DNA of 64,000 bases from Pyrinomonas methylaliphatogenes (GTDB lineage: Bacteria > Acidobacteriota > Blastocatellia > Pyrinomonadales > Pyrinomonadaceae), in assembly GCF_000820845.2 (NCBI RefSeq), contig NZ_CBXV010000008.1, forward strand, positions 65,001 through 129,000, read 5' to 3'. Shown piece by piece: positions 19,767 through 28,579 of the stretch. How positions within the stretch are numbered: position 1 is the first letter of the stretch; each line of letters begins with the position of its first letter. A program made the position numbers and the translations under genes. The notes beneath the pieces are model-generated. The model worked only from the letters and a program-made list of their open reading frames with translations, did not search any database and had not been told where the DNA came from.

Positions 19767-20981
19767 TCAGGCTATTTTCTGGCCCAGCTCGTGGGCCACC
19801 GTATGCACATCCTTGTCGCCGCGTCCCGAAAGGTTGACGATGATGATGCGATCGCGTCCCATCTCGCGCGCCAGCTTGAGCGCATGAGCGATGGCGTGCG
19901 CCGATTCGAGCGCTGGCAGGATGCCTTCCAATTTGGAGAGAAGCTGAAAAGCTTCGAGCGCTTCCGCATCCGAAGCCGAGACGTATTCGACGCGCCCCGC
20001 ATCATGAAGGTAAGCGTGTTCGGGGCCGATCGCCGGATAATCCAGTCCCGCCGAGATCGAATGGGTCGAGGCTATCTGTCCGCGCTCATCCTGCAACACA
20101 TAACTCATCGTCCCTTGCAAAACGCCCGGCCTTCCTCCGCCCTTCGCGTTGAAGCGCGCCGCATGCTGGCCCAGTTCATCGCCACGCCCGCCCGCCTCGA
20201 CGCCGACCATGCGCACGCGCTCATCGTTCAGGAATGGGTGGAAGAGGCCGATCGAATTCGATCCGCCGCCGACGCAAGCGATCAAGCAATCCGGCAAACG
20301 CCCCTCCCGTTCGAGGATCTGCGCGCGCGCCTCGCGTCCGATGATGCTTTGGAACTCGCGCACGATCAACGGATATGGATGCGGCCCGAGCGCGCTTCCG
20401 AGCAGGTAGTATGTATCTTCGACGTTCGTCACCCAATCGCGCAATGCTTCGTTGATCGCCTCTTTCAAGGTGCGCGAACCGAGATCGACTTCGCGCACTT
20501 CGGCGCCGAGCAAACGCATACGAAAGACGTTCAATGCCTGTCGGCGCATATCCTCGGCGCCCATGTAGATGACACAAGCGAAACCGAAGAGCGCGCAGAC
20601 GGTCGCCGTCGCCACGCCGTGCTGTCCGGCTCCGGTTTCGGCGATGATGCGTCGTTTGCCCATCCGGCGCGCGAGCAGAGCCTGTCCGATGGCATTATTG
20701 ATCTTGTGCGAACCAGTATGCGAGAGGTCTTCGCGTTTCAAGTAGATGCGCGCGCCGCCAACGTACTCGGTTAAACGCGCGGCGTAAAAGAGCGGCGTAG
20801 GGCGTCCCGAGTAATCGCGAAGCAGCGATTCGAACTCGCGCTGAAAAGATGGATCGCGCCGCGCTCGATCGTAAGCTTGCGTCAACTCTTCGAGCGGGGC
20901 CATGAGCGTTTCGGGGACGAAGCGCCCGCCGTAACGCCCCCAATGACCTCTGACATCCGGTTGGACCGATCCTTTGATCAT
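19767..20981 (-). CDS. trpB: Tryptophan synthase beta subunit
   Basis: TrpB is the PLP enzyme that condenses indole with serine. The 404-residue product shows [13 protein letters not shown] at the start, the PLP lysine in HTGSHKINN near residue 95, the catalytic Glu in ETGAGQHG, the phosphate-binding GGGSNSIG near residue 240, and a C-terminal SGRGDKD. A TACAAT -10-like element lies at 21052-21057 on the same strand. Upstream within 211 bp is a diguanylate cyclase gene rather than another trp gene. Confidence 0.97.
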   Translation of the reverse strand: MIKGSVQPDVRGHWGRYGGRFVPETLMAPLEELTQAYDRARRDPSFQREFESLLRDYSGRPTPLFYAARLTEYVGGARIYLKREDLSHTGSHKINNAIGQALLARRMGKRRIIAETGAGQHGVATATVCALFGFACVIYMGAEDMRRQALNVFRMRLLGAEVREVDLGSRTLKEAINEALRDWVTNVEDTYYLLGSALGPHPYPLIVREFQSIIGREARAQILEREGRLPDCLIACVGGGSNSIGLFHPFLNDERVRMVGVEAGGRGDELGQHAARFNAKGGGRPGVLQGTMSYVLQDERGQIASTHSISAGLDYPAIGPEHAYLHDAGRVEYVSASDAEALEAFQLLSKLEGILPALESAHAIAHALKLAREMGRDRIIIVNLSGRGDKDVHTVAHELGQKIA

Positions 20982-21191
20982 ACCGTAAAAGCGAGCGCCT
21001 CAGCGCGCCGAAGACGGCGCCTTGGCAGAGGCATCGCAGAGAGTTTCGCCCATTGTACACTAACACGCGCAAGGCTCGCACGGCGTTGCTCACGGGTTTT
21101 CCTATGATCACGTGTAACTACACCCGTCGTTCTCCACGCCAGCGAAAATCTCATCGCCCGTGTAACCAGCGCGAAGCTCGCACTCTCCACT

Positions 21192-22145
21192 TCATCCATG
21201 CGCTTTCGCATCTCGCGCTGCGGCCTTTTCAGCCAAACAGACGCGATTGCGACCAGCGTTCTTGGCGCGGTAGAGAGCGCCATCGGCAGCGGCGTAAAGC
21301 TCGCGTTCCGATTGCGCATGTGCGGGGCAGGAGGCGACGCCGACGCTTACGGTCGCGGCACCGACTTTTTCGATCGCGACCGAAGCGATCGCGTTGCGCA
21401 ATCGTTCGGCGACGATCCACGCCTTCTCGTCGCCCGTGCCCGCCAGCAAGAGGGCGAACTCTTCGCCACCGAGCCGCGCCGCCGTATCGTTGTCGCGCGA
21501 GAAGTCCTTGAGCGTGCGCGCGACGTGACGGATCACGACATCGCCGCCCGAATGCCCATGCGTATCGTTGATCGTTTTCAGATGGTCGATATCGAGCAGA
21601 AGCAAGGAGCACGGGATGCCGTAGCGACGCCAGCGTTCGACCTCATGCCCGAGCGCGACGCGAAAGCGGCGCCGATTCGCCAGCCCGGTCAAATAGTCCT
21701 TATCCGCTTCGGCGCGCAATTTATCGATCGTCAATTGAATTTGCGCCAACTGCCTCACCCGCGCCACGAACAACGAGAGTTCGGCAGGCAAACTGAAATA
21801 ATCGAAAGCGCCGAGCGCGAGAGCTCCGCCCCTTCGCTCAAGCGTCGCCTCATCGGTTCCGACGAAGATCAACGGGAGCCCCTCTTGCAAACGCGCGAGC
21901 GCGCGCGTCAACTCTGCCGCCTTGAGATCGGTTAGATCATTCGCGGCAACGACGATATGTGGCCGCTCGCGTTGCAGAGAGACGATAGCCGCCATGCCAC
22001 ACGAAGCGCTCGCGACATAGATATCGACCTCTTCGAGCGCTCGGCGACAGAGTTCGCCCAGCGCGCCGTTCATCACCAGAAGAACGCGACCGCGATCGCG
22101 CTCGCCTATTCTTCGCTTGTCCACCGCAAGAGATGTAAGGCCCAT
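21192..22145 (-). CDS. Diguanylate cyclase with degenerate receiver domain
   Basis: The C-terminal half is a GGDEF domain with the active-site variant GGEEF and an intact inhibitory RxxD (RDND) five residues before it, so c-di-GMP synthesis with product inhibition is expected. The DKDYLTGLANRR start of the domain is also clear. The N-terminal 120 residues have the shape of a receiver domain, but the phospho-acceptor Asp position reads Ala (PHIVVAAND). Phosphorelay control is therefore unlikely. It lies between trpF and trpB on the same strand. Confidence 0.9.
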   Translation of the reverse strand: MGLTSLAVDKRRIGERDRGRVLLVMNGALGELCRRALEEVDIYVASASCGMAAIVSLQRERPHIVVAANDLTDLKAAELTRALARLQEGLPLIFVGTDEATLERRGGALALGAFDYFSLPAELSLFVARVRQLAQIQLTIDKLRAEADKDYLTGLANRRRFRVALGHEVERWRRYGIPCSLLLLDIDHLKTINDTHGHSGGDVVIRHVARTLKDFSRDNDTAARLGGEEFALLLAGTGDEKAWIVAERLRNAIASVAIEKVGAATVSVGVASCPAHAQSERELYAAADGALYRAKNAGRNRVCLAEKAAARDAKAHG

Positions 22146-22268
22146 CGCTTCGACCTCGATCGATGCCAGACTGGTTGTGAGGATCTCTTCCGGCGAGGAG
22201 ATCGAGAATTCACATTGGCGGAGAGGATAACCGATCCCACGCCTTCAGCTCAAGAAGAATCGTCCGAC

Positions 22269-22931
22269 TCAGATCAAACGCTCCCGCCCTTCCACCATCC
22301 GCACCGCCCGCACGAAGGCTTCCAAAGCCTGGCGATCCTTCTTCCCGGGCGCGCTCTCCAAAGAGCTACAGACATCCACCCAATCCGGCTGGACCTGTGC
22401 GATCGCGCGCCCGACGGATGCGGGGGTTAACCCTCCGGCCAGAAAGAGTTCACGCACGAATCTCTTGGCGCGCCGCGCCACATCCCAATCGAACGAGCGC
22501 CCCGTTCCGCCATAAGCTTCGGGCGAAGCCGCATCCAACAAGATCGCATCCGCGCGATAATGCGCGATCTGATCCGGATGAAAGCCATCGCCCACGCGCA
22601 ACGCTTTGATGAGCTTAACCGGTCTGCCGCTGTCCGACGAGTTCACCCGAAGCGCCGCGCAATATTCCGGCGTCTCGTCGCCATGCAACTGCACGGCTTG
22701 CAATCTAGCTTCGGAGACGATCTCCCAAACGCGCGCGATATCTTCGTTGACGAAGACCCCAACGCGCAAGACCCTGTCCGGAAGGGCTTGCGCGATGCGC
22801 TGCGCCTCTTCCGGCTCGATGTAGCGCGGACTTTTCGGATAGAAATTGAACCCGATCGCATCGGCGCCAATGCGCGCGGCGGCGAGCGCATCATCGATGT
22901 TGGTGATGCCGCAGATCTTGATGCGCACCAT
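22269..22931 (-). CDS. trpF: Phosphoribosylanthranilate isomerase
   Basis: TrpF converts phosphoribosylanthranilate to CdRP in tryptophan synthesis. The 220-residue TIM barrel starts RIKICGITN (catalytic Cys) and shows GFNFYPKSPRYI, VQLHGDE, the catalytic Asp in ILLDA, FLAGGLTPASVG, and VDVCSSLES near the end. It is upstream of the diguanylate cyclase and trpB on the same strand, so the trp genes read F, (DGC), B, A. Confidence 0.96.
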   Translation of the reverse strand: MVRIKICGITNIDDALAAARIGADAIGFNFYPKSPRYIEPEEAQRIAQALPDRVLRVGVFVNEDIARVWEIVSEARLQAVQLHGDETPEYCAALRVNSSDSGRPVKLIKALRVGDGFHPDQIAHYRADAILLDAASPEAYGGTGRSFDWDVARRAKRFVRELFLAGGLTPASVGRAIAQVQPDWVDVCSSLESAPGKKDRQALEAFVRAVRMVEGRERLI

Positions 22932-23033
22932 CTCTAATCATGCTAGCACGGCGAGGTTTCGCTTCCCAACTGCGAGGCCGAACGCAAGCCCTCAAGCTCG
23001 TGGTCCCGAAGCGCCCTCACGCCGCCGCAACTC

Positions 23034-25781
23034 TCATTGCCCTTGTAGCTTAAGCATCAAGCTCCGGATCGCTCTGACCAGATCTTCAGGAGAGACGGGC
23101 TTGGCGATATGAGCCTGAAAGCCAGATGCGAGCGCCTGATCGCGATCCGCTTCGCGCACATAAGCCGTCAAAGCCACTGCCGGAATGCCGAGGCCGCGCT
23201 CGTGCAGCCGCCTGATCAGATCGTAACCATCCTCTTCCGGCATCCCTATATCGCTGATGATCAGATCGACCGGTTGCCAATCGACGGCGCGCAAAGCTTC
23301 GGCTGCCGTGGCGACCGTTTCCACGCGAGCGCCATATCGCCCGAGCACCTCGGCGATCATCTCGCGCGTATCTTGATCATCGTCGATGACCAAGATGCGA
23401 ACGCCATCGAGCGATAGATCATCCCCCTGCGGCTCTCCCGGCCCATTTTCGCGCTCGACCGATCGCCAGCGCTCTCCTTTGCTCACTTGCAACGCCAGCA
23501 ACGGCAACTGGATGAAGAAGGTCGCGCCCCGACCTTTGCCTTGGCTCTCGGCGCCGACTCTGCCGCCGTGCAATTCGACGATGTGGCGCACGATCGACAG
23601 GCCGATCCCTAAACCGCCATGCGTTCTCCGCGTCGAACTATCGGCCTGTCGCAAGCGCTCGAAGACGAAGGGGAGGAACTCCGGGCTGATGCCTTCTCCG
23701 GTGTCGCTGATGCGGATTTCGACGTGCGAATCGACGCGCCGCAATTCGACCGTAACACGCCCGCCGCGTGGGGTGAATTTCACCGCATTCGACAGGAGGT
23801 TCCAGATGGCCTGTCGCAACCGGTCCGGATTCCCCATGACCGGTCCAGCCGATTCATCGAGCCTAGTCTCGATGTCGATCCGCTTCGCCTCAGCGGCGGG
23901 CTTGATCGAATCGAGCGCCGATTCGATGACCGGCACGAGACCGATCGGCATCACTTCAAACTGGAATTTGCCCGTGATGATGCGCGAGATGTCGAGCAGA
24001 TCTTCGATCAAGCGCATCTGCGCTTGCGCGTTGCGATAGATGGCATCGAGCGCGCGCGACGTCGCCGCTTCGTCCAATTTGCCTTCGCGCAACAGGTGCA
24101 TCCATCCGAGGATCGCCGTCATCGGCGTGCGCAGTTCGTGCGATAGCGTGGCGAGGAACTCATCCTTCAAACGATTGTTCTCTTCCGAAAGCTGATACAG
24201 ACGATGGTTCTCGATGGCGACCGAAGCGATCTGGGCGATCTGCATGAGCAACGCTTCGTCCTCTGCGGTGAACTCGCCCTCGTACTTATCCGAAAGTTGA
24301 ATCAACCCGAGGTTCTGGCCGTTGCGCCCGATGAGCGGCGCGGCGAGCCAGCCGCGCAGAGGCGGATGTTTGCCCGCTTCTTTGCCGAACCCGCGCCACG
24401 CCGGATGACGTTCCAGCTCTTCTTGCGTCAAACGCATCGGCTGATTCGTCCGACAGACCAGCGAATAGATCCCCGAACCATCGGGTTGCGCATCGTAGTC
24501 ACGCCATGCCGCATATTTATCCGAAAGCGAGACGGCGTTGATCGCCTGCGCCCAGTTGTCATCAATCGTCAGACTGGCGACGGCTTGATGCGCGCCGATG
24601 ATCGCGCGCGCGCGTTCGGTGAGAGTTTTCAGCATCTCATCGAGCGAGCGACTGACGTTGATAAGGACGGAGAGATCCGCCAGTTGACGAAGTTGCTCGA
24701 CTCTTCTCTCCTCATACGCCAAGCGCAATGCGCGCTCCTCTTCGGCGCGAAGCTGGGCCGTCGCATCGCGCGTCAATTTGACGTAACCGCGCAACTTCCC
24801 GTCGGGATCGCGCACCGGCGTGACCACGCCGGTGGCCCAGAATCGGCTTCCATCTTTGCGCACGCGCCATCCGGTATGCTCCGCGTAACCATCGTTAGCT
24901 GCGCGCTGCAGCTCCGCGTGGGGAACTCGCTGCGCGACATCCTCGGGCGTGAACAGAAGCGAGAAATGCTTGCCGACGATCTCTTCCGCGCCGTAACCGA
25001 AGAGCCGTTCGGCGCCGCGATTCCAGCTCGCCACGCGCCCATCCGCGTCGAGCATGTAGATGGCGTAATCTCGCGCCTCTTCGACCAGCAGGCGATACCG
25101 CTCCTCCACCTCGCGCGAAGAGGCGAGCGCCGCGGCGTAACTGCGCGAAATGGCCAACAATTCGCGTCGCGTGAAGATGGCCAAGATCCCCGCCCACAAG
25201 AGCATCAAGGCGACCGCGCTGAAGATGACCGACTGGCCCGTGCCTCTCAATTCCTCAAGCCTCGCACGCCGCGCCGCGCTCTCGCTTTCGACGAGCGACA
25301 AGAGGCGCTCGCGCACGCTATCGACTATCGCCTTTCCCTGGATCAACGCTCGATCTAAATCCGCACCTCTGCCTTCCTCTCGAAGCGCGATCAGTTGGGC
25401 GGCTAGATCGTGCCAGCGCTTCTCCGCATCGCGCACGTCGTCGACCTGTCGCTCGCGCTCGGGATCGACGGCGACCAAACGGGCCAATTCTTCGATCTCT
25501 TGATCGATCATGGCTTCGGCGCGCGTGTATGGCTCTAAGAATTCCGGCGAGCCGGTGATGAGATACCCGCGCACTCCGGTCTCCATATCGACGACGAGCC
25601 GTTCGACATAGCGCGCCTGGGCCACTATCTGATTAGAGTGGTCCACCCATCTCATGTCGGCGTTCAGGCGCTCGATCTGCCACACGAGCACGACCGCCAG
25701 GAAAGCCATCGAAAGGAAAGGGATGATTACGGCCCAGGTGAGCGTGCGTTTTAACCTTCTCTCATCTATCTTGCCGCCCAT
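23034..25781 (-). CDS. Hybrid sensor histidine kinase (CHASE3-PAS-GAF-HisKA-HATPase-REC)
   Basis: This is a membrane sensor. Two helices (about residues 14-34 and 185-205) flank a periplasmic CHASE3-type helical domain containing GVRGYLITGSPEFLEPY. A PAS domain, a GAF domain, HisKA (FLATLSHELRTPMTAILGW, phospho-His), an HATPase domain (N-box NLLSNAVKF, G-box DTGEGI) and a C-terminal receiver with Asp in IISDIGMPEEDGYD follow. The ATG at 25781 is preferred over a start at 25859 because a GTTAAAATC promoter element lies between them. No separate output regulator is adjacent. Confidence 0.92.
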   Translation of the reverse strand: MGGKIDERRLKRTLTWAVIIPFLSMAFLAVVLVWQIERLNADMRWVDHSNQIVAQARYVERLVVDMETGVRGYLITGSPEFLEPYTRAEAMIDQEIEELARLVAVDPERERQVDDVRDAEKRWHDLAAQLIALREEGRGADLDRALIQGKAIVDSVRERLLSLVESESAARRARLEELRGTGQSVIFSAVALMLLWAGILAIFTRRELLAISRSYAAALASSREVEERYRLLVEEARDYAIYMLDADGRVASWNRGAERLFGYGAEEIVGKHFSLLFTPEDVAQRVPHAELQRAANDGYAEHTGWRVRKDGSRFWATGVVTPVRDPDGKLRGYVKLTRDATAQLRAEEERALRLAYEERRVEQLRQLADLSVLINVSRSLDEMLKTLTERARAIIGAHQAVASLTIDDNWAQAINAVSLSDKYAAWRDYDAQPDGSGIYSLVCRTNQPMRLTQEELERHPAWRGFGKEAGKHPPLRGWLAAPLIGRNGQNLGLIQLSDKYEGEFTAEDEALLMQIAQIASVAIENHRLYQLSEENNRLKDEFLATLSHELRTPMTAILGWMHLLREGKLDEAATSRALDAIYRNAQAQMRLIEDLLDISRIITGKFQFEVMPIGLVPVIESALDSIKPAAEAKRIDIETRLDESAGPVMGNPDRLRQAIWNLLSNAVKFTPRGGRVTVELRRVDSHVEIRISDTGEGISPEFLPFVFERLRQADSSTRRTHGGLGIGLSIVRHIVELHGGRVGAESQGKGRGATFFIQLPLLALQVSKGERWRSVERENGPGEPQGDDLSLDGVRILVIDDDQDTREMIAEVLGRYGARVETVATAAEALRAVDWQPVDLIISDIGMPEEDGYDLIRRLHERGLGIPAVALTAYVREADRDQALASGFQAHIAKPVSPEDLVRAIRSLMLKLQGQ

Positions 25782-25837
25782 CTTCCCACCACCGCCGGTC
25801 GTGAGGTCGCGCCTTATGCCGGGCTGTTTTGCCTGAG

Positions 25838-25843
25838 ATTTTA
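25838..25843 (-). promoter_or_regulatory. -10-like TAAAAT for the hybrid kinase gene
   Basis: On the minus strand GTTAAAATC lies 57 bp upstream of the ATG at 25781. It sits 89 bp from a matching element on the plus strand that serves the divergent gene. Confidence 0.45.
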
Positions 25844-25931
25844 ACCCGAGGGCGCGCACGCGCGAAACGTTTTTTGAACCGCCCTCGACCTCACCTCAAA
25901 TCAGAATGATCGCTCTCGCCGGCATCTAAGT

Positions 25932-25937
25932 TAAAAT
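25932..25937 (+). promoter_or_regulatory. -10-like TAAAAT for the membrane protein gene
   Basis: GTTAAAATC lies about 60 bp upstream of the ATG at 25998, in the divergent gap. The context is identical to the element on the opposite strand. Confidence 0.45.
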
Positions 25938-25997
25938 CGGACTTTCACGAACGGCACGAGAGCGACCGAAGCCTTATGCCATTTCAGGAGGAAGGCG

Positions 25998-26903
25998 ATG
26001 CGAACACAACCGACCTTCGGATCGGATCGGTTTCCGGCCCACGGCTACGTTGGTTTATTCATCATCTCCTTCGCCGAAGCCTCGCTTTTCGCTGGCAATG
26101 ATCTCATCGGGAGATGGTTCACGCCCATCGTCTGGACCGGTTACGTGCTCTTCGCCGACGCTTGGGTCTTTCATCTGAAGAGACGCTCGCCGCTCGTCTC
26201 AGACCGGCTAGCGTTTCTCGTCATCATCATCACTTCGATCCTCACCTGGTGGATGTTCGAGTTCTACAATGCGCCGCGCTTCTGGCGCTCCGATCTCGAA
26301 CTCTGGTGGCACTATCACAACCTCGAACCGAACCCGTTCTTGCGCCGCGTCGGATACGATTGGGCTTTCGCCACGATCTTCCCCGGGCTCTTCTTGACGG
26401 CGGAGATCTTCAGCGCGACCGTCTTTCGGCAGTCGCCGCGCACGCGCCCGATGCAGATCTCGCGTGCGGCGATGATCGGTTGCCTCATCATCGGGGCGGC
26501 GCTGGCGTCTCTACCGCTAGCGATCGTCTCGGCGTGGTTTGCACCGCTCGTCTGGCTCGCCTTCATCCTTTTGGTCGATCCGCTCAACGCTCTGCGCGGC
26601 TGGCCTTCGATCTGCGGCGACCTTGCGCGCGGCGATTGGCGTCGCCTCTGTTCGCTGCTGGCGAGCGGCCTGGTCTGCGGCGTGCTGTGGGAGTTCTGGA
26701 ACTACTGGGCCATCTCGCGCTGGACCTACACGGTCCCCTACTTCGGCGACATAAAGATCTTCGAGATGCCGGTGCTCGGTTACCTTGGCTTCCCGCCTTT
26801 CGCCGTCGAATGCTGGGCCATTTATATCTTCTGTCGCTCGCTCCTCGCGCCGCCTAGCCGGATGGATGAAACCGATATCTGGATGCGAACGCGCGACGAT
26901 TGA
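25998..26903 (+). CDS. Polytopic membrane protein of unknown function
   Basis: The 301-residue product has about eight hydrophobic segments and is rich in Trp and Phe. A clear AGGAGG ribosome-binding site precedes the ATG at 25998. The conserved-looking C-terminal stretch WEFWNYWAISRW...FEMPVLGYLGFPPFAVEC, with acidic residues in helices, recalls carotenoid-cyclase-type membrane proteins. The resemblance is too slight to name a function. No carotenoid gene is nearby. It is followed by spaced repeats and the M20 peptidase gene. Confidence 0.75.
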   Translation: MRTQPTFGSDRFPAHGYVGLFIISFAEASLFAGNDLIGRWFTPIVWTGYVLFADAWVFHLKRRSPLVSDRLAFLVIIITSILTWWMFEFYNAPRFWRSDLELWWHYHNLEPNPFLRRVGYDWAFATIFPGLFLTAEIFSATVFRQSPRTRPMQISRAAMIGCLIIGAALASLPLAIVSAWFAPLVWLAFILLVDPLNALRGWPSICGDLARGDWRRLCSLLASGLVCGVLWEFWNYWAISRWTYTVPYFGDIKIFEMPVLGYLGFPPFAVECWAIYIFCRSLLAPPSRMDETDIWMRTRDD

Positions 26904-26907
26904 CTCT

Positions 26908-27063
26908 AAACGAGCGAGGACAGTTAAAATGTCTTGCGCGTGCGCCTTCGACAAGCGAACGATCGAGCAAACGGGCGAGAACGGTTAAAGCGCCATCCCG
27001 GCTTCGCCATCGCTCGCGACGCGAAGCGACCGATCCTTATAAGATCGTTGAGAACGGTTGAAG
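26908..27063 (+). repeat. Three degenerate repeats carrying GTTAAA, upstream of the M20 gene
   Basis: Related segments lie at 26908-26930, 26969-26990 and about 27043-27063. The first two share 18 of about 22 positions at 61-nt spacing, and the third matches the second over about 15 nt at 73-nt spacing. Each contains GTTAAA or GTTGAA, and the first contains a TAAAAT -10-like element at 26925-26930. A TAAGAT lies at 27040-27045. The array fills the 161-bp gap and abuts the M20 start codon. Confidence 0.55.
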
Positions 27064-27064
27064 A

Positions 27065-28318
27065 ATGAGGAAGCTACTTCTCGCGCTGACGCTACTGAAC
27101 GCCCTCGCGCCGCTTGTGCGCGCTGGCGATGACGCGCGCGCTCGACTTCTGGCCGAAATCAAAGCCTTGCTTGCGCGCCCTTCGCTCAACGCTGCCTTCA
27201 ACTACATCGATCGCAGTCGCGATGCGATCTTGCGCGAGTGGATCGCCATCACTGAAATCAACGCGCCCTCGGGCAAAGAGCGCGAACGCGCCGAATTCGT
27301 CAAACGGCTGCTGAGCGGATACAAACTCGATCAAGTCTACTATGACCGCACGGGCAATCTCGTCGCCGTGCGCAAAGGCACGGGCGGTGGACCGACGGTC
27401 GTCATCGACGCGCATCTCGATACGGTCTTTCAAGAAGGCTTGAAGATCAAGGCCGAAGTGCGCGATGGGCGCGTCTATGCGCCCGGCATCGGCGACGATA
27501 CGCGCAACATCGAAGCGATGCTCGCCGCGCTGCGCGCGCTCGATGCGGCCAACGTCAGGACCAAAGGTGATCTCATCTTTCTCTTCACGGTCGAAGAGGA
27601 GACGGCGCTTCGCGGCGCGCGCGAATTTATCAAAGACAACAAAGAGAGGATCAACTACTACATCGCGCTCGATGGCGGTTACGAGGGGTTCACCTATGGC
27701 GGCATCGGCATCAAGTGGTTCCGCCATCACTTCATCGGACCGGGCGGGCATACGCGCTCGCGCACGCCGCCCTATTCGGCGACGCTGCCGCTAGCGCGCG
27801 CCGTGGCGCGCATCTATGAACTTCCGCTTCCGTCCGATCCGCCGACCCATCTGAATATCGGCATGCTCGGCGGATCCGAAGTCGTCAACGCGAAGGCCGC
27901 CGATGCATGGTTTACGGTCGATCTGCGCTCGACGAGCAATGAGGTGATCGCCGATCTCGAACGGAAGATCGCGGCGATCATCGCGGAAGAAGCGCAACGC
28001 GCCGCGATGCAGGCCCGAACTGAACTCCTATCGAACACGCCCGCCGCGCAGATTCCGGGGATGAGGCAATCGCCGCTCGTCTTGACGGCAGAAGCGGTCC
28101 ATCTCGCGCTAGGGTTCGAAAATCCGCCGATCACGCCGACCGCATCGAATAACTCGAATGCTGCGCTCTTGGCCGGGTTGCCAGCGATCTCCACGGGCGC
28201 GGCGCCGTGCGGCGACGCTCACGCGCTGACCGAATGGTGCGAGATCGAGCCGATCTACAAGGGGATCAAGAAGGTGATCGCGCTGGCGGTGGCGCTGGCC
28301 CAGTTGGATGAAAGGTGA
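27065..28318 (+). CDS. Exported M20-family metallopeptidase
   Basis: The 417-residue product has a Sec signal peptide (MRKLLLALTLLNALAPLVRA). The M20 zinc motifs follow: IDAHLDTVF, an Asp in PGIGDDTRNIEA, and VEEETALRGA with the catalytic Glu and metal-binding Glu. A dimerisation domain and a final metal-site region ending GDAHALTEWCE complete it. The substrate cannot be told; peptidase T-like and carboxypeptidase G2-like enzymes share this layout. The location is periplasmic. Its C-terminal codons are echoed twice downstream. Confidence 0.88.
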   Translation: MRKLLLALTLLNALAPLVRAGDDARARLLAEIKALLARPSLNAAFNYIDRSRDAILREWIAITEINAPSGKERERAEFVKRLLSGYKLDQVYYDRTGNLVAVRKGTGGGPTVVIDAHLDTVFQEGLKIKAEVRDGRVYAPGIGDDTRNIEAMLAALRALDAANVRTKGDLIFLFTVEEETALRGAREFIKDNKERINYYIALDGGYEGFTYGGIGIKWFRHHFIGPGGHTRSRTPPYSATLPLARAVARIYELPLPSDPPTHLNIGMLGGSEVVNAKAADAWFTVDLRSTSNEVIADLERKIAAIIAEEAQRAAMQARTELLSNTPAAQIPGMRQSPLVLTAEAVHLALGFENPPITPTASNNSNAALLAGLPAISTGAAPCGDAHALTEWCEIEPIYKGIKKVIALAVALAQLDER

Positions 28319-28447
28319 ACTCCCTCGTCAAGGAAGGGACCAAGAAGATGCTCGCGCTAGTGGCAGCCTAGTGCGAAATCGCTCGCCCCTATTATCATCG
28401 CCATCGATCATCGTCATAGTGGTAGCCTAGTGCGAAATCGCTCGCCC
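28259..28447 (+). repeat. Echoes of the M20 3' end after its stop codon
   Basis: Two 30-nt copies with one mismatch lie at 28359-28388 and 28418-28447 (59-nt spacing). The first is preceded by a degenerate copy of the M20 coding end: 28334-28371 resembles 28259-28298 (about 75 nt away). Translated, the coding end KGIKKVIALAVAL matches EGTKKMLALVAA followed by a TAG. The rest of the 261-bp gap to tsaD holds an inverted repeat near 28490-28535 that may terminate both convergent genes. Confidence 0.65.
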
Positions 28448-28579
28448 TCGTTCCGCGCGCTTTCCGGTGGCACGGGTGCGAGCCCGACGAACATCTCGCT
28501 CCCGTTCCGAGCCTGCCGCGAGATGTCGGGTGCGAACGCCGCTCGCCTTTGCCGCTTGCGTGCCGGTCGCTCCGTCCCG

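Noticed and set aside
28359-28447. CRISPR array (30-nt repeats, about 29-nt spacer), with similar geometry at other loci
   Set aside because: Only two or three copies per locus, each locus has a different repeat derived from neighbouring gene ends, and no cas gene or leader is present.
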